Source of the DNA: Pseudoalteromonas aurantia
GTDB lineage: Bacteria; Pseudomonadota; Gammaproteobacteria; Enterobacterales; Alteromonadaceae
Direction of reading: 5' to 3'
Assembly: GCF_005886875.1 (NCBI RefSeq)
Contig: NZ_PNBY01000012.1
Location: 1-64,000 of the forward strand
DNA: 64,000 nucleotides
Shown in pieces: positions 39,760 to 52,362 of the stretch; within the stretch, counting starts at the first letter, position 1; every line of letters begins with the position of its first letter. Made by a program: the position numbers and the translations under genes. The notes beneath the pieces are model-generated. The model ran no database searches. It was given only the letters and a program-made list of their open reading frames with translations, and was not told where the DNA came from.

Positions 39760-42700
39760 ATGGAACGTACAAGTCTTAACAAAAGCATTTTGGCACTCGC
39801 TGTACCATCCTTGATTGCCAGTGGTGCGTATGCTGATACAGTAAACGACCCTTCAAATAGTCAGCATTTGTATGGCACAGAGCACATGGAGGCCGTAACT
39901 GAGAGAGTTGATACCGCGAATAGTAATCCATTTAATCCCTTCGGTAGAGTAACAAGTGAAAGAAAGAATAATTCAAGTTCCGACGTACGCAGTACATTAA
40001 GCTTTTTGAACGCGCAAGGGTTACTCAAACCGAGTACTCAACGAGTAACGATTGTATCAGGCGAGAGTACACAAGCTGATAGTGATTTATTAATGCGAAA
40101 GGTATTTGCCGCGGGTGTCTCTTGTTTGTTACCGAATGGAACTTGTCAATTGGTTGCATCTGCCTTTAGCTGCACTGGGCTTTTTTCTGGCACGGTTGTT
40201 GATTCTTGCAATGCAAACGATGCGCCTGTGGTTGATTTAAATAGTGGTATATCGGGTAATGATACAACCGCGTCATTTTCTGAGGGGTCTGGGGATGTCA
40301 GTATTATTACCAGCCCAACGGTTACTGATACAGATACAATCACAACGATTACAGTGAGTCTCACGAATGATCAAGATGGCGCATCGGAAGGACTTAATGT
40401 TTCTGCAAGTGCGCAAAATGCACTGACAGGGATAAGTGGCGCTTCAGATATTTCACTGCAAGATACACTCTCTATAACAGGTGCAACAGCTACAACGGCT
40501 GAAGTGGCGACATTTTTACAAGCGGTGACTTATAATAATACCAGCTCAACGCCTAATACCACCTCGCGAACGGTCACTGTCGTGGTTAACGATGGTACCG
40601 ATAATAGTGATACACGCACTGCTGTGATTAGTGTGGCCAATCTAACCGCGGCCATTACTTCCGCAGCATCATTTAACACCACATCGGGCGCAAACCTAAG
40701 CCCTGCTATAACATTTAGTGGTGACAATGAAACACTTACCATAGCATCCGCGAGTCATATTGCAGGATCAACCGCGCAAGGTGGGGGTGGGACAGATGAA
40801 ATTGTTGTAATAGATGGCAGTGATCTGACGCAATTTGCCAGTTTGACCACCTTTGAAACGCTTTCGACTTATAACAACGGCTCATTAACGCTCAGTGAGT
40901 CTCAACACGATACGTTTACAACCATAAATGCTAGCGGAACAAATACGTTTACGTTGGCAAGTGCCGATGACGATAGTACGGTAACTGCTGATGCAGACAT
41001 AGAAACATATATTCTTAATGCTGGTTTTAACATTACCTTATCTGGTGCAGCGCAAAATATTACCGGTAGTAGTAGTGCAGATACCGTTAATATTGCAGGG
41101 TTAAGTGTTACGGGGACGCTTGCTGGTGGTGGCGATACCGATGTGCTGCAAATGAGCTCAGGGGCTAATATCAGCAATGCAACAGTCAGCGCGTTCGAGT
41201 CTTTAACATTGAGCGGTGGCGCATCGGTCACAATGACGGAAGCGCAACACGATGGCTTTTCAACGGTCACTGCAAGCGGCACTGATTCAATTACCCTAAG
41301 CTCAGCGACCGATGGCTTAACAGGGAACAGTGCGGTTGAAACGTATGTGTTGAGTACAGCGAATACATTTACGTTAGGCAGCGCGTCACAAAACCTAACA
41401 GGGAGTGGTAACGATGACACGGTTAATGTGAATGCACTGAGTGCGACGGGGACTTTAGCGGGTGGAAGTGGCACAGACACATTGGTTGTTACCAACGGCG
41501 GAAACATATCGGGTGCGACAGTCAGTGGCTTTGAGAATTTATCGGTTGCAGCTGGTGGTACTGTAACAATTAATGCAGCCCAACTGTCTAGTTTTACTGG
41601 AGCGGTATCTGGCAGCGGGACAGAAACAGTATCTGTTGCTGGTGATGGCAATGTGAGCACCGTATCTGCTATTGAGAATTATACCTTAAATGATGACAGT
41701 ACGAATGCTCGGTCGGTGACTGTTACCAGTACTGGGCATTCTGTTACAGCAACCTCAGCGACTGATGCCATTACGTTTGACTTAGGCACGCTTGCGTTTA
41801 CCGGCACTATTACAGGTGACAATACCGTTGCAGATACGCTCAGCTTAAGCAGTGGTGCGGATATATCAGCAGGGTCTATTTCTAATGTGAATAACCTCAC
41901 TGTAGCGTCGGGCGCCTCAGTGACTATGACGGCAAGTCAACACAACGCGTTTGGTGGCATAATTACGGCGCCAGGCTCTGAGACAATTATTATCAGTGGG
42001 GATGGTAACTTAACCACTTATTCGTCGGTAGAGTCGTATACTATTGGGGATGACAGTACCAATACCCGAACTGTTACTGTGAGTAATGGGTCGACGAATG
42101 TGACCGCTAATTCATCAACTGATGCAATCACATTTGATATTGGCTCAAGTGCCTATACAGGCACACTGACCGGTGACGCAACTCAAACAGATATTCTTTC
42201 AGCTTCTAATGGCGCAGATGTCTCGGGTGGTAGCTACTTTAATATAGGTACTCTGAGCTTAAGTAGCGGTGCAACCGTTGCCATTGATGCTGCTAATATT
42301 GGTAATTTTAGTACATCGATAACTGGTGGCGCTGGGAGCGAAATACTAAAGGTCATGGATGGTGGGACGTTTGATTTTAGTGGAACATCCGTGTCGTCAG
42401 TTGAAGGTATCACTGTAGGCACTAACAGTAACTTTACGCTTACTTTAACAGATAACTTTGCTTCAGATGGCGGCACGGTTGATATAACCAATTTAACAGG
42501 TAGTGCAATTACCGGAGCCATTACGTTGAATGCGAGTGCGCTTAGCGGTGATGTATTAACTATATCAGCCACCGACTTTAATGGTGCGGATACTTATATT
42601 GGTGGCTCTGGTGCCGACACTATCCGTCCTGGTGGTGGCACAGATGCAATGACAGGGAACGGGGGGAATGACAACTTCATAGGCGGTGTGTCTGACCTCT

Positions 42701-45700
42701 CGGGTGATACCATCACAGATTTAGCAGTTGGAGATATGATCACGTTAACCGGTGTGACTGGGTTATCGACTAACAACGTACGTTTTAATGGCTCAAGTAC
42801 ATTAGAAATTGATACAGATGCAACTGACTTTAATATATCCGAGTTGTCACTTTCACTGACAAACGCACCCTCAGCGGGTTTAGCATTTACAGTTGCGGAT
42901 AGCGGCGCTAATACGGTGATCACCTTTATTGCTAGTAATGATGCGCCTGTTTTCTCTTCACTCAATGGAGGGGCTACATACACAGAAAACGGCAGCGCAG
43001 TAACGATAGATAGTGATGTCACCGTTGCTGATACTGAACTTGATGCGCTTAATGGCAATACAGGGGATTATAATAACGCCAGTTTGACCATAGCAAGAAA
43101 TGGGGGGGCAAATAGTGCCGATGTATTTGCTAACACGGGCTTATTAGGAACATTAACGCAAGGCAACAGCTTTACTTATAATAGTGTGTCAGTGGGCACT
43201 GTAACGACCAATTCTGCAGGCACCATTAAACTCACATTTAATAGCAGTGCAACGTCAAGTATTGTTGATTCGGTTATTTCATCACTTACTTATGCGAATA
43301 CGTCTGAAGACCCGTCAAGTAGCGTGACGTTAGATTACACCTTTAATGATGGTACGTCTGACAGTTCAGGTACAAACCAAGCCGTTGTGACAATTACTGC
43401 GGTAGATGATGCGCCAACAGATATTGCTTTAACCTCATCAAGTATGGCTCAATCAAATACCAGTGTGGGGGCAGATGTTGGCACGTTAAGTACCACAGAT
43501 GTGGATGACAACAGCCATACTTACACGTTAGTTGATGCGGGCACATCTACCAATGGCACATGTACTGCTAACAGTGGTAACTCCAGCTTCCAAATTAATG
43601 GCAGTTTATTAGAAACGCAGGCTGCGATGAGTGCTGGTAGCTATATTGTTTGTGTACAATCTCACGATGGTACCTCTTCATTTCAAGAATCGTTTACTGT
43701 AACTGTCAGCGATGATGTAGCACCTAATGCGCCAATATCTCTTGATTTGAATGCAGCGTCAGACAGCGGGGCTTCAAACACAGATAATTACACTAATGAT
43801 ACAACGCTGACATTGACTGGAACAGCAGAAGCAGGGGCTACGGTTAAGTTGTATAGTAGTGTATCTGGTGGAACTGTAATTGGAACAGGTACCGCAACCG
43901 GTGGTACATGGGAGATAACAACAAGTACGCTAACATCTAACACATTACACACGATCACCGCGACAGCAACGGATGCTAGTAACAATACATCGTCAACTTC
44001 AACGGGTTTTAGTGTCACATTAGATACAACAGCTCCAAGTGTACCAAGTACCCCAGATTTAAACAGTGCAAGTGATACAGGGAGTTCAAATACAGATAAT
44101 ATTACTTCAGATACCACACCAACCATAGAGGGAACGGCGACAGCTGGAGACACCATAACATTTACCTCAGATAAAGATGGCGTGCTAGGATCTATCGTTG
44201 TGCCTGCGGGAGGAAGCTGGAGCTTTACACCAACATCTGCGATGTCTGCAAACACCCATTCTATCACGGTTATTGCGACGGATCAGGCGGGTAATAATAG
44301 CAGTGCCTCAAGTGCACTTTCTATTACAATTGATACCAGTGTGAGCATACCCAGTATTACAACACCGATTGAAACAGATAACATCGTTAACGCAGCCGAG
44401 GATAACGATGTGTTAATTCAAGGTCGTGGTGCAGAGTCTGGTGCTACGGTTGTAGTTAATATTGATGGTGTGAGTCAGAGTACGACGGCAGATTCAAGCG
44501 GAAATTGGACTCTGTTAGGCAATGAATTAGACATCAGTGCGCTCAATAACGGCAGTTTAACAGTATCAGTGACTCAAACTGATATTGCGGGTAATACGTC
44601 GACTGCTGACACAACCTCCATTACGCTAGATAATCAAAGCCCCAGTGCAGTGACGATTACTACACCGATAGAAGGGGATGGTATTGTTAATGCAAGTGAA
44701 GATAATGATGTATTGGTTCAGGGCAGTGGCGCGGAGTCAGGTGCATCAGTTTCGATAGATATTGGTGGTGTGAGTAAAACAACAACAGCAGACTCAAGTG
44801 GGAATTGGACGTTATCGGGCAATGAGCTTGATATTAGTGCGTTGAATAATGGCAGTTTAACGGTATCTGTAACTCAGGCTGATGCAGCGGGTAATACCTC
44901 TACGGCAACAACCACTGCTATTACCTTGGATAATGCAGCGCCGGGCGCTTTAACAATCACTACTCCAATAGAAGGTGATGGGGTTGTGAATGCCAGCGAA
45001 GACAATCATGTATTAGTACAAGGCAGTGGTGCCGAATCTGGTGCGACAGTGACGGTAGATATTGGGGGAGTTAGTCAAAATACGACAGCGGATTCCAGTG
45101 GTAATTGGACACTATCAGGTAGCGAACTGGATATTAGTAGTTTGAACAATGGCTCTCTCACGATAACAGCCACGCAAGCTGATAGTGCAGGGAATACCTC
45201 TAGCTCAGCAACAGGGACTATTTCATTAGATAACATAGCTCCCACAGGCCATACAGCCGCTATTGATCAAAGCTTAATTAATGCTAGTAATGAAACGGCT
45301 TTAAGCTTTACCTTGACAGGGCTGGAAAGCTCAGGTTCTTTTGTGTATCAGATAAGTGATGGTGCAAACACGGTAAGCAGTAGTTCAGCGACGACGATCA
45401 CAGGGACCACAGCACAAATAAGCAATGTCAATGTTGCAAACTTAAATGAAGGGACCCTTACCTTATCGGCGACAGTCAGTGATACTGCTGGTAATGCAGC
45501 AACGGCGGTGACTGCGACAACCACAAAACGCTATAATGCCAAGCCTGTTCTTTCGGGGACATTGATCACTTCGATTAATGAAGATGCTGCATATAGCTTT
45601 ACACCCACACTCACCGATACTGACGGTGGCGATTCGCATACTTACTCAATTACAAATAAACCGAGTTGGGCTGCGTTTGATACCAATACGGGGGCATTAA

Positions 45701-48700
45701 CCGGCACACCCGCAGATGAGCATGTTGGTACGACGAGTAATATATCAATCAAAGTGTCTGATGGGACCGAAGACAGTGATCCTTTGACATTTAATCTTGA
45801 AGTAGTAAATACCAATGATGCACCAGTCGGCAATGATTTTACTTTTACTCTAAATGAAGGCGCTGTATTGAGTAAAACGGCTACTGAGGGTGTATTAAGT
45901 AATGCAACTGACGATGATACCGATAGCAATGATGTATTATCTGCGGTTAAGGTAACAGATCCTCAATACGGTACGTTGACATTTAATAGTGATGGTAGCT
46001 TTAATTATCAGCATGGTGGTAGCGAAAATCATAGTGATAGTTTTACTTATAAGGTGCAAGATACATCAGGGGCTCAGTCTGAGGCTAAAACCGTTACGAT
46101 GACGATAAACGCCGTTGAAGATGCACCACAGGCGGTTGCGGACTCTGCGTCTACTGATGAAGATACACCGATTACATTCAGTGTGGTTGCGAATGACACC
46201 GACGCTGAAAATAATATGGTCGTTGCATCGGCGGCTATTGTTGATTCTCCATCGAAGGGAACTGTCACTATTGCTAACGGAATTGTTACTTATACGCCTA
46301 CAGCAAATGCAAACGGTGCAGACACATTTACTTATACCGTTAAAGACAGTACAGGTTTAACATCGAGTAAAGCTACCGTTACGATGATCCTTAATGCGGT
46401 TAACGATACGCCAATTGCAGCAAACTTTACAGAAACGGTGAATGAAGATACACCGACGAATGATCTGACGGTGAGGTCAAATGCAAGCGATGTTGAAGAT
46501 ACCAATCCATCGGGAGCAATCACGCTTGTTACCCAACCAACAAAAGGGGCTGTGGCTTTAAATCAAACCAATGGCACCATGGTATATACACCAAATGCCA
46601 ATGAAAATGGCACAGATACATACACCTATACTATTGCTGATTCTCATGGACTGGTTTCAAATACCGCGACAGTGACGGTGAATATTGGTGCGATAAACGA
46701 CCGGCCTACCGCAGGGGACGATACAGTAACCACCAATGAAGATACTGCCACAACGCTTGCGATATTGAGTAATGACTCAGATATAGAAGACAGTAGTTTT
46801 GATGGTACAAATATAACCCTTGAAAACAAAGGTCAAGGTGTTGGTGAGTATACAGAGGCGACAGTCACAGTTAATACTGACGGCTCGTTAAATATAACGC
46901 CAAAAGAAAATCAAAATGGACAACTGACATTTACTTATACGTTGACAGACAGTGACAACCTAGCTTCATCTGCGGCAACCGTGACGGTAAACATCACCGC
47001 GGTGAACGATGCGCCAGTCGCTGTAGATAATACAGCCCAGCTACAAGAAGATGGTCAATTTGAAGTGAACGTATTAGGTAATGATACGGATGTTGATAGT
47101 ACACTAGATGCAAGCTCCGTAAAGGTAGTATTGCAACCTAGTAATGGTCAAGTCTCGATTAACGCAGCAGGCGCTATTACGTATACTGCTGTCGCAAATT
47201 ACTTTGGCACAGATTCATTCACTTATACCGTCGATGATCAGCAAGGCCTAACATCAAATGCGGCAACTGTCACGATGACCATTGCAAGTGTGAACGATGC
47301 GCCGGTTATCTCTGGAACACCATCAACGCAATTAGATGAAGATGTTTTATTTAGCTTTACGCCAACAGCAAGTGACGCTGATCAAGATAACCTGAGCTTT
47401 TCAATTACAGGGCAACCAGCTTGGGCAACGTTTGACGCAACGAGTGGCACATTGAGTGGCACACCGGGTAACGATGACGTGGGTGATTATGCCAATATCA
47501 TTATTAGCGTGACTGATGGTCAGCAAACCGCGACATTATCAAGCTTTACACTGACAGTGCGCAATGTGAATGATGCACCAATAATTACTGGTACGCCTTC
47601 ACTGAGCGTACTACAAGATGAAACTTACTCATTTACGCCTCAAGCTAGTGATGAAGACTCAACAGAACTTACATTCTCTATTTCTGGCCAGCCACAATGG
47701 GCCTCTTTTGACAGTGTGAGTGGCTCTTTAAGCGGCACACCGAGAAGAGAAGATATCGGCGTTTATTCATCGGTAACAATCGGTGTATCTGATGGGGCGC
47801 TGAGTGCTTCGTTAGAAAGTTTTGATATTACTGTGGAAGCGGTAAATGCAGCGCCTACCACCAGCGATATGCAAATTACTTTAAATGAAGACACTAGCTC
47901 GACGGTCAGTGCGTCTGTAGAAGATAGTGACAATGATGTTGTAACCATCGCGGTTGTTACGCAGCCACAAAATGGGTCTCTCACGGTTCAATCAGGCTTG
48001 TTTACCTATCAACCAATCCCCAACTTTTTTGGTACTGATAGTTTTACGTATAGCGCCAGTGATGGTGAGTTGACATCAAACACGTCTACGGTATCAATTA
48101 ACGTTACTGCGGTAAACGATGCGCCTGTTGCACAAAACGACGTATTTAACCTAACTCCTGCCCCAAATAATGTGTACTTACTTGATGTATTGCAAAATGA
48201 TTCAGACATTGAAAATCAAACTTTAACGATTATTGGCTCAAGCGTATTAATTGGGCAAGTTAATGTCGTAGATAATCAAATACAATATACAGGCAGTGAT
48301 AATACACAGGGTCTTGTTATTGTTAAGTATATGATTGAAGACTCGCAAGGGGCACGCAGTGCCGCAGCTGCAAATATAACATTCTCGGCATCTAATGCGG
48401 TTGATGTGCCAAGCATTGTGCCTCCTACTGATGTTGTAGTAAATGCGACGGGGCTGTACACAAAAGTGGCGCTTGGAACTGCAATTGCATCAGATAGCAA
48501 TGGCAATCCTTTAGCTGTTTCATTTATGGGTGGTCAACCCATTTTCTCACCAGGGGAGCATCTTGCTTATTGGCAAACGACAGACGAGCAGGGACAGCAA
48601 GCTGTCGCGACACAATCTGTATCTGTAAACCCGCTTATTTCTTTACAAAAAGACAGTCTGGTAGCGGAGGAAAAAACCCATACTGTTGACGTTTACCTAA

Positions 48701-51096
48701 ATGGCCCAGCAGTCTCTTACCCTGTGAGGATACCTTATAGTGTAAGTGGCTCGGCGGATGGTAACGACCATGATCTCGAATCTGGAGAGCTTGTCATTGA
48801 ATCTGGTGTTCAGGGACAAATTTCGTTTAACGTTTTTGGTGATAATCTTTCAGAGGGTTCTGAAACCATCATTATAAGCTTAGACAGCGGGCTAATAAAT
48901 ACAGGGGCTAAATCGACCTCAACAGTGACTATTATTGAGGAAAATGTCGCACCATCAATAACAACCAGGGTTGAACAATCTGGTGAACAGCGTTTAACGT
49001 TAACCTCAGATCAAGCATTGGTAACGGTGAGTGCAGACACGTTTGACGCGAACCCTGCAGATATCGTGACATTAACATGGCAAGCAGATGCTGCACTTGT
49101 TAATCAAAGCAGCCAAGCTAATCAATTTGTATTTTCGCCTGAAGAGCTTGCCTCGGGTATTTATAAAATTACGGTTAGCGCTGCGGATAATGCATCGCCA
49201 AGTCTATCAACTCAGCAGGATTTGTATTTAGAGGTTATTCCTGAGCTTCTGGTGCTGGGTAATAACGATACTGATGGCGATTTAATACCTGATGAACAAG
49301 AAGGGTATATAGACTCAGACGGTGATGGTATTCCAGATTTCCAAGATGCGATCAGTGATTGTAACGTGATGCAAGAGCAGGCAAGTGAATCACAGCAATT
49401 TTTGGTGGAAGGTGACCCTGGTGTGTGTTTACGTAAGGGGGCGACCGTATCGGAAAATAGTACTGGTGGCATACAATTGTTAGAAAGTGAATTGCCAAAA
49501 GACGCAGCTGCGAAAAACATCGGCGGCTTGTTCGATTTTATCGCCAGTGGATTACCGCAATCAGGTGACACATATAGCTTGGTCATTCCACAAAGAAGCC
49601 CAGTGCCAGCCAATGGCGTTTATCGGAAACTCAGAGACGGTCAGTGGGTTGACTTTGATACGTCTGGTAATAATGCAATTTTATCAGCTCAAGGAGAGCC
49701 CGGGTTTTGTCCTCCTCCAGGCAGTAGTATTTGGCAAAGCGGATTAACAGAAGGGGCGTGGTGTGTTCAGTTACAGATTGTAGATGGCGGGCCAAATGAC
49801 GACGATGGCTTGGCGAATAGAACGGTAATTGATCCAGGTGGTATTGCTGTGCCAATTACAGAAAATGCACGTCCAGAGGCAGTTGCTGATGAAGTTGACG
49901 TCTCGGTAGGACAAGAAATTATCATTGATGTGCTAGCAAACGATAGTGATGCTGATGGAGACACATTGTCTATCACTGGGGCAACAGTGGATTTTGGGGT
50001 TGTGAATGTCATTGACAATAAATTGGTGTATTTACCACCGGTTAATTTAATCGGTGTTGCTGTTATCCAATATAGTATTAAAGATGGCAATGGTGGAACG
50101 TCAAATAGTACTGCAATAGTTACCCTAACGAGCAACTCAGCACCCGTTGCAACCGCTGATTCAGCGCAAGTTATGGGTGATAGTAGCTTGATTATTGATG
50201 TGCTGTCCAACGACTTTGACGCTGATGGAGATGTATTATCAGTTGTATCAGCACAGGCACAAACAGGGACTGTAAAAGTCAATGTCGACAATACATTGAC
50301 GTATACACCGCAACAAGGCTTTGAAGGGCAAGATACAATTACGTATCAATTAAAAGACGAAAAGGGTGGGCAATCACAAGGGGTTGTGACCATTACAGTA
50401 CAAGCTTTGACTGCTGTTACTGTAGAAAATAAATCATCTGGAAGTATGGGAGGAGTGTTGTTACTCATGATATCTGCATTAGTTATTCGCCGTAGGAAAC
50501 TGGCATTACCAAGTTTTGCGCTGATCTCAACGACATGTTTGGTGAGTGTCCCTACGGCTGCAAATTCTTGGTCAATACAAGGAATGGTCGGTAAATCTAG
50601 CGCGGATTATAGCCAACCAAATACAAACTTAAATGTCAGTAATGTTGATGATAGCAGCGATAGTTGGTCTGCTGGCCTGTATTATGAGTTACTGCCTCAG
50701 TTTACGATTGGTGTTCGTTATATTGATTTGGGGCAAGGACGAGTAACCTTTAGTGGTAACGTATCTTCGCCTGATGCCGTGCAGGCCTATTTGAGTCGTG
50801 CTGCACCAATATTACCTGAAGGGTTTGCGCTACAAGTGGGCTATGATGCGTTTAAATATAACACCTTTGAAGGTAAAGTATTTCTAGGCGCATTTGATTG
50901 GAAGTACCATCTAGACAGCACGCGTGATGGTCGATTCCATTCACGATATGAAGATCAGCAAACAGACATATATTATGGTTTAGGGTTTACATACAACCTT
51001 TCTGACTCTGTGGGGGTTGATTTACAATATTCGCGTTATCCATTATCAGAAAATGATATTGATGAAGTATCTCTAGGGTTAAGCTATCAATTTTGA
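39760..51096 (+). CDS. giant tandem-repeat surface protein with GlyGly-CTERM and fused C-terminal beta-barrel
   Basis: 3,778 residues. Signal peptide cut after AYA (about 26). Residues 281-940 hold repeats of [18 protein letters not shown] type, then an RTX-like calcium segment (about 948-974, GGNDNF). Ig-like domains come next, including three exact 100-residue repeats (1528-1827), then cadherin-like/tandem-95 and dystroglycan-type domains (about 1928-2900). They are followed by a Calx-beta domain (about 2958-3064), a DSDGDGIPD calcium loop (about 3168-3196), a choice-of-anchor U-type region (about 3198-3368) and two more cadherin-like repeats. A GlyGly-CTERM segment lies at 3559-3580 ([12 protein letters not shown]...RRRK). 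A signal-peptide-like stretch ends TAA at 3601, and an OmpA-like barrel fills 3602-3778, ending SYQF. Start set by AGGAG before ATG 39760. Probable adhesin. Confidence 0.93.
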   Translation: MERTSLNKSILALAVPSLIASGAYADTVNDPSNSQHLYGTEHMEAVTERVDTANSNPFNPFGRVTSERKNNSSSDVRSTLSFLNAQGLLKPSTQRVTIVSGESTQADSDLLMRKVFAAGVSCLLPNGTCQLVASAFSCTGLFSGTVVDSCNANDAPVVDLNSGISGNDTTASFSEGSGDVSIITSPTVTDTDTITTITVSLTNDQDGASEGLNVSASAQNALTGISGASDISLQDTLSITGATATTAEVATFLQAVTYNNTSSTPNTTSRTVTVVVNDGTDNSDTRTAVISVANLTAAITSAASFNTTSGANLSPAITFSGDNETLTIASASHIAGSTAQGGGGTDEIVVIDGSDLTQFASLTTFETLSTYNNGSLTLSESQHDTFTTINASGTNTFTLASADDDSTVTADADIETYILNAGFNITLSGAAQNITGSSSADTVNIAGLSVTGTLAGGGDTDVLQMSSGANISNATVSAFESLTLSGGASVTMTEAQHDGFSTVTASGTDSITLSSATDGLTGNSAVETYVLSTANTFTLGSASQNLTGSGNDDTVNVNALSATGTLAGGSGTDTLVVTNGGNISGATVSGFENLSVAAGGTVTINAAQLSSFTGAVSGSGTETVSVAGDGNVSTVSAIENYTLNDDSTNARSVTVTSTGHSVTATSATDAITFDLGTLAFTGTITGDNTVADTLSLSSGADISAGSISNVNNLTVASGASVTMTASQHNAFGGIITAPGSETIIISGDGNLTTYSSVESYTIGDDSTNTRTVTVSNGSTNVTANSSTDAITFDIGSSAYTGTLTGDATQTDILSASNGADVSGGSYFNIGTLSLSSGATVAIDAANIGNFSTSITGGAGSEILKVMDGGTFDFSGTSVSSVEGITVGTNSNFTLTLTDNFASDGGTVDITNLTGSAITGAITLNASALSGDVLTISATDFNGADTYIGGSGADTIRPGGGTDAMTGNGGNDNFIGGVSDLSGDTITDLAVGDMITLTGVTGLSTNNVRFNGSSTLEIDTDATDFNISELSLSLTNAPSAGLAFTVADSGANTVITFIASNDAPVFSSLNGGATYTENGSAVTIDSDVTVADTELDALNGNTGDYNNASLTIARNGGANSADVFANTGLLGTLTQGNSFTYNSVSVGTVTTNSAGTIKLTFNSSATSSIVDSVISSLTYANTSEDPSSSVTLDYTFNDGTSDSSGTNQAVVTITAVDDAPTDIALTSSSMAQSNTSVGADVGTLSTTDVDDNSHTYTLVDAGTSTNGTCTANSGNSSFQINGSLLETQAAMSAGSYIVCVQSHDGTSSFQESFTVTVSDDVAPNAPISLDLNAASDSGASNTDNYTNDTTLTLTGTAEAGATVKLYSSVSGGTVIGTGTATGGTWEITTSTLTSNTLHTITATATDASNNTSSTSTGFSVTLDTTAPSVPSTPDLNSASDTGSSNTDNITSDTTPTIEGTATAGDTITFTSDKDGVLGSIVVPAGGSWSFTPTSAMSANTHSITVIATDQAGNNSSASSALSITIDTSVSIPSITTPIETDNIVNAAEDNDVLIQGRGAESGATVVVNIDGVSQSTTADSSGNWTLLGNELDISALNNGSLTVSVTQTDIAGNTSTADTTSITLDNQSPSAVTITTPIEGDGIVNASEDNDVLVQGSGAESGASVSIDIGGVSKTTTADSSGNWTLSGNELDISALNNGSLTVSVTQADAAGNTSTATTTAITLDNAAPGALTITTPIEGDGVVNASEDNHVLVQGSGAESGATVTVDIGGVSQNTTADSSGNWTLSGSELDISSLNNGSLTITATQADSAGNTSSSATGTISLDNIAPTGHTAAIDQSLINASNETALSFTLTGLESSGSFVYQISDGANTVSSSSATTITGTTAQISNVNVANLNEGTLTLSATVSDTAGNAATAVTATTTKRYNAKPVLSGTLITSINEDAAYSFTPTLTDTDGGDSHTYSITNKPSWAAFDTNTGALTGTPADEHVGTTSNISIKVSDGTEDSDPLTFNLEVVNTNDAPVGNDFTFTLNEGAVLSKTATEGVLSNATDDDTDSNDVLSAVKVTDPQYGTLTFNSDGSFNYQHGGSENHSDSFTYKVQDTSGAQSEAKTVTMTINAVEDAPQAVADSASTDEDTPITFSVVANDTDAENNMVVASAAIVDSPSKGTVTIANGIVTYTPTANANGADTFTYTVKDSTGLTSSKATVTMILNAVNDTPIAANFTETVNEDTPTNDLTVRSNASDVEDTNPSGAITLVTQPTKGAVALNQTNGTMVYTPNANENGTDTYTYTIADSHGLVSNTATVTVNIGAINDRPTAGDDTVTTNEDTATTLAILSNDSDIEDSSFDGTNITLENKGQGVGEYTEATVTVNTDGSLNITPKENQNGQLTFTYTLTDSDNLASSAATVTVNITAVNDAPVAVDNTAQLQEDGQFEVNVLGNDTDVDSTLDASSVKVVLQPSNGQVSINAAGAITYTAVANYFGTDSFTYTVDDQQGLTSNAATVTMTIASVNDAPVISGTPSTQLDEDVLFSFTPTASDADQDNLSFSITGQPAWATFDATSGTLSGTPGNDDVGDYANIIISVTDGQQTATLSSFTLTVRNVNDAPIITGTPSLSVLQDETYSFTPQASDEDSTELTFSISGQPQWASFDSVSGSLSGTPRREDIGVYSSVTIGVSDGALSASLESFDITVEAVNAAPTTSDMQITLNEDTSSTVSASVEDSDNDVVTIAVVTQPQNGSLTVQSGLFTYQPIPNFFGTDSFTYSASDGELTSNTSTVSINVTAVNDAPVAQNDVFNLTPAPNNVYLLDVLQNDSDIENQTLTIIGSSVLIGQVNVVDNQIQYTGSDNTQGLVIVKYMIEDSQGARSAAAANITFSASNAVDVPSIVPPTDVVVNATGLYTKVALGTAIASDSNGNPLAVSFMGGQPIFSPGEHLAYWQTTDEQGQQAVATQSVSVNPLISLQKDSLVAEEKTHTVDVYLNGPAVSYPVRIPYSVSGSADGNDHDLESGELVIESGVQGQISFNVFGDNLSEGSETIIISLDSGLINTGAKSTSTVTIIEENVAPSITTRVEQSGEQRLTLTSDQALVTVSADTFDANPADIVTLTWQADAALVNQSSQANQFVFSPEELASGIYKITVSAADNASPSLSTQQDLYLEVIPELLVLGNNDTDGDLIPDEQEGYIDSDGDGIPDFQDAISDCNVMQEQASESQQFLVEGDPGVCLRKGATVSENSTGGIQLLESELPKDAAAKNIGGLFDFIASGLPQSGDTYSLVIPQRSPVPANGVYRKLRDGQWVDFDTSGNNAILSAQGEPGFCPPPGSSIWQSGLTEGAWCVQLQIVDGGPNDDDGLANRTVIDPGGIAVPITENARPEAVADEVDVSVGQEIIIDVLANDSDADGDTLSITGATVDFGVVNVIDNKLVYLPPVNLIGVAVIQYSIKDGNGGTSNSTAIVTLTSNSAPVATADSAQVMGDSSLIIDVLSNDFDADGDVLSVVSAQAQTGTVKVNVDNTLTYTPQQGFEGQDTITYQLKDEKGGQSQGVVTITVQALTAVTVENKSSGSMGGVLLLMISALVIRRRKLALPSFALISTTCLVSVPTAANSWSIQGMVGKSSADYSQPNTNLNVSNVDDSSDSWSAGLYYELLPQFTIGVRYIDLGQGRVTFSGNVSSPDAVQAYLSRAAPILPEGFALQVGYDAFKYNTFEGKVFLGAFDWKYHLDSTRDGRFHSRYEDQQTDIYYGLGFTYNLSDSVGVDLQYSRYPLSENDIDEVSLGLSYQF
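44341..45240 (+). repeat. three 300-bp tandem repeats inside the giant gene
   Basis: Units start at 44341, 44641 and 44941 with exact 300-base (100-residue) spacing. Each encodes ITTPIExDxIVNAxEDN...ADSSGNWTL...LDISxLNNGSLT, one bacterial Ig-like domain. Codon third positions differ, so the array is old rather than freshly expanded. Confidence 0.9.
50434..50562 (+). other. internal GlyGly-CTERM signal followed by second export-signal-like segment
   Basis: Codes for SSGSMGG, a hydrophobic helix [15 protein letters not shown], then [20 protein letters not shown] and A, directly before the barrel. In other proteins GlyGly-CTERM is the very C-terminus and is cut by rhombosortase. The following stretch reads like a signal peptide whose basic n-region is the same RRRK. 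No stop codon separates the two. Confidence 0.75.
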
Positions 51097-51115
51097 TAAT
51101 TTGAGTAACTTATGA

Positions 51116-51150
51116 GTGTATAAAAGCCTCTAAATGGGGCTTTTATACAC
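51116..51150 (+). terminator. terminator after giant gene
   Basis: Perfect 13-bp stem GTGTATAAAAGCC / GGCTTTTATACAC with a 9-nt loop, 19 bases past the stop. Ends the long plus-strand run. Confidence 0.85.
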
Positions 51151-51334
51151 GTGACTACGCATGTATATCACTATTTGTATAAAAGCTATGATGAAGGTTT
51201 ATAACTTACGTCAACCGTCAAAAGGCTTGGTGTTTCACTCTAATAGAGGCTCGCAGTATATTAGCTTTGCATTTTTTTATCACAAATGTAAGCGGTTTTA
51301 TTCGCTGGAATAAAACCTCGTAATAATCGTCTAA

Positions 51335-52225
51335 TCAATGGCAGCGTTTAACTTCTTCAATAAGTGCTGTTGCCAGTGGGGAACTTATACTGTTCTTTGA
51401 AGTTATAAGCGCAACGGGTATTTGGTAAAAGTACTTGTTGGGTAAAATAGGCTTAAATAGACCTTTATCGACCCAGTAGCTTGCATAGTGCTCGGGCAAG
51501 TAACCGATAAATTCACCGGATAGTATCAAATGTGCAATGCCTTCATCATGATAGGCAATAGCACTGTTTTGATAATTAAGGCCGTCATTACGCGTTTCTT
51601 TATCTCGCATATAGTTGCTGGTAATGACTTCAGCTTCGCTAAGAAATTGCTCAATTACAGTGTCATGACAATTAAATAATGGATGACCGGTCGCACAATA
51701 TAAATAGTTATTCTCGTTATGCAGCGGGTAGTAATCCAATCCACGAATATGATGGCGGCTTACGCCAAGCCCAATTAATGACCGGCCATTGATCACTGAT
51801 GTTTCAACTTCACGTGCTTCACAGACGTTTATATCAAATTGAAGTTTGTTACTTTTCGCTTTGAGTGCAGAAATTGCACGAGCAACGCCACACCGAGGAT
51901 CACTTACCATTGTATCTATTATTGCGATAGTGACACGCCCAGATAGTTCGTTTTTTGAACTGGCTATGGTTGTAGTAAAGGCTTCGCATTGCTGGAGTAG
52001 TTCCAATGACGCTTGATAAGTAATTCGCCCAGACTCGGTGAGTTCGAAGCCGCTTCTGCCGCGTTTGCAGAGTTTGATACCTAGCCTGACTTCCAGATCG
52101 GATAGGTGGGAGCTAATGGTTGAGCGCCCTATATTTAAACGTGACTCTGCAGCTGATAATCCGCCACACTCTACAATAGCAACAAAAATCCTTAGGAGTC
52201 TTAGATCAACATCTTGAACTTGCAT
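51335..52225 (-). CDS. LysR family transcriptional regulator, probable hut regulator
   Basis: Regulator of 296 residues. The N-terminal winged helix (VDLRLLRIFVAIVECGGLSA, then ESRLNIGRSTISSHLSDLE) is followed by the two-lobed substrate-binding-like domain (VTIAIIDTMVSDPRCGVARA onward). It is divergent from hutH with about 137 bases between starts. That position suggests it controls hutHU, perhaps with histidine or urocanate as effector. In most bacteria hut is governed by HutC (GntR family), so a LysR regulator here would be a variation. No HutC-like gene is in the window. Confidence 0.88.
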   Translation of the reverse strand: MQVQDVDLRLLRIFVAIVECGGLSAAESRLNIGRSTISSHLSDLEVRLGIKLCKRGRSGFELTESGRITYQASLELLQQCEAFTTTIASSKNELSGRVTIAIIDTMVSDPRCGVARAISALKAKSNKLQFDINVCEAREVETSVINGRSLIGLGVSRHHIRGLDYYPLHNENNYLYCATGHPLFNCHDTVIEQFLSEAEVITSNYMRDKETRNDGLNYQNSAIAYHDEGIAHLILSGEFIGYLPEHYASYWVDKGLFKPILPNKYFYQIPVALITSKNSISSPLATALIEEVKRCH

Positions 52226-52323
52226 GGCACTCTTTTTTTATTTAGTTCGATAAATCCGGAATAAATGTCGATTATTATGCATTTATAAAACATCAAGCGC
52301 AAGTTAGCATAATAAATATATAA

Positions 52324-52337
52324 GCGTATATATACGC
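52324..52337. promoter_or_regulatory. palindromic operator upstream of hutH
   Basis: GCGTATATATACGC is a perfect 14-bp palindrome, 25 bases before the hutH start, overlapping the likely promoter. It is a candidate repressor or activator site; it resembles TGTATATACA-like GntR/HutC sites more than a LysR T-N11-A box. Confidence 0.5.
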
Positions 52338-52362
52338 AAGAATATGATATATGGAGAATAAA

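Noticed and set aside
40902-41660. Long minus-strand frame of about 250 codons inside the giant gene
   Set aside because: It is the mirror of low-complexity Thr/Ser/Gly-rich codons on the coding strand, has no ribosome binding site and no family likeness. Similar mirrors occur along 40-50 kb.
44341-45240. Tandem repeats as a CRISPR array
   Set aside because: Units are 300 bases, in frame and coding for Ig-like domains; no short identical repeats with unique spacers.
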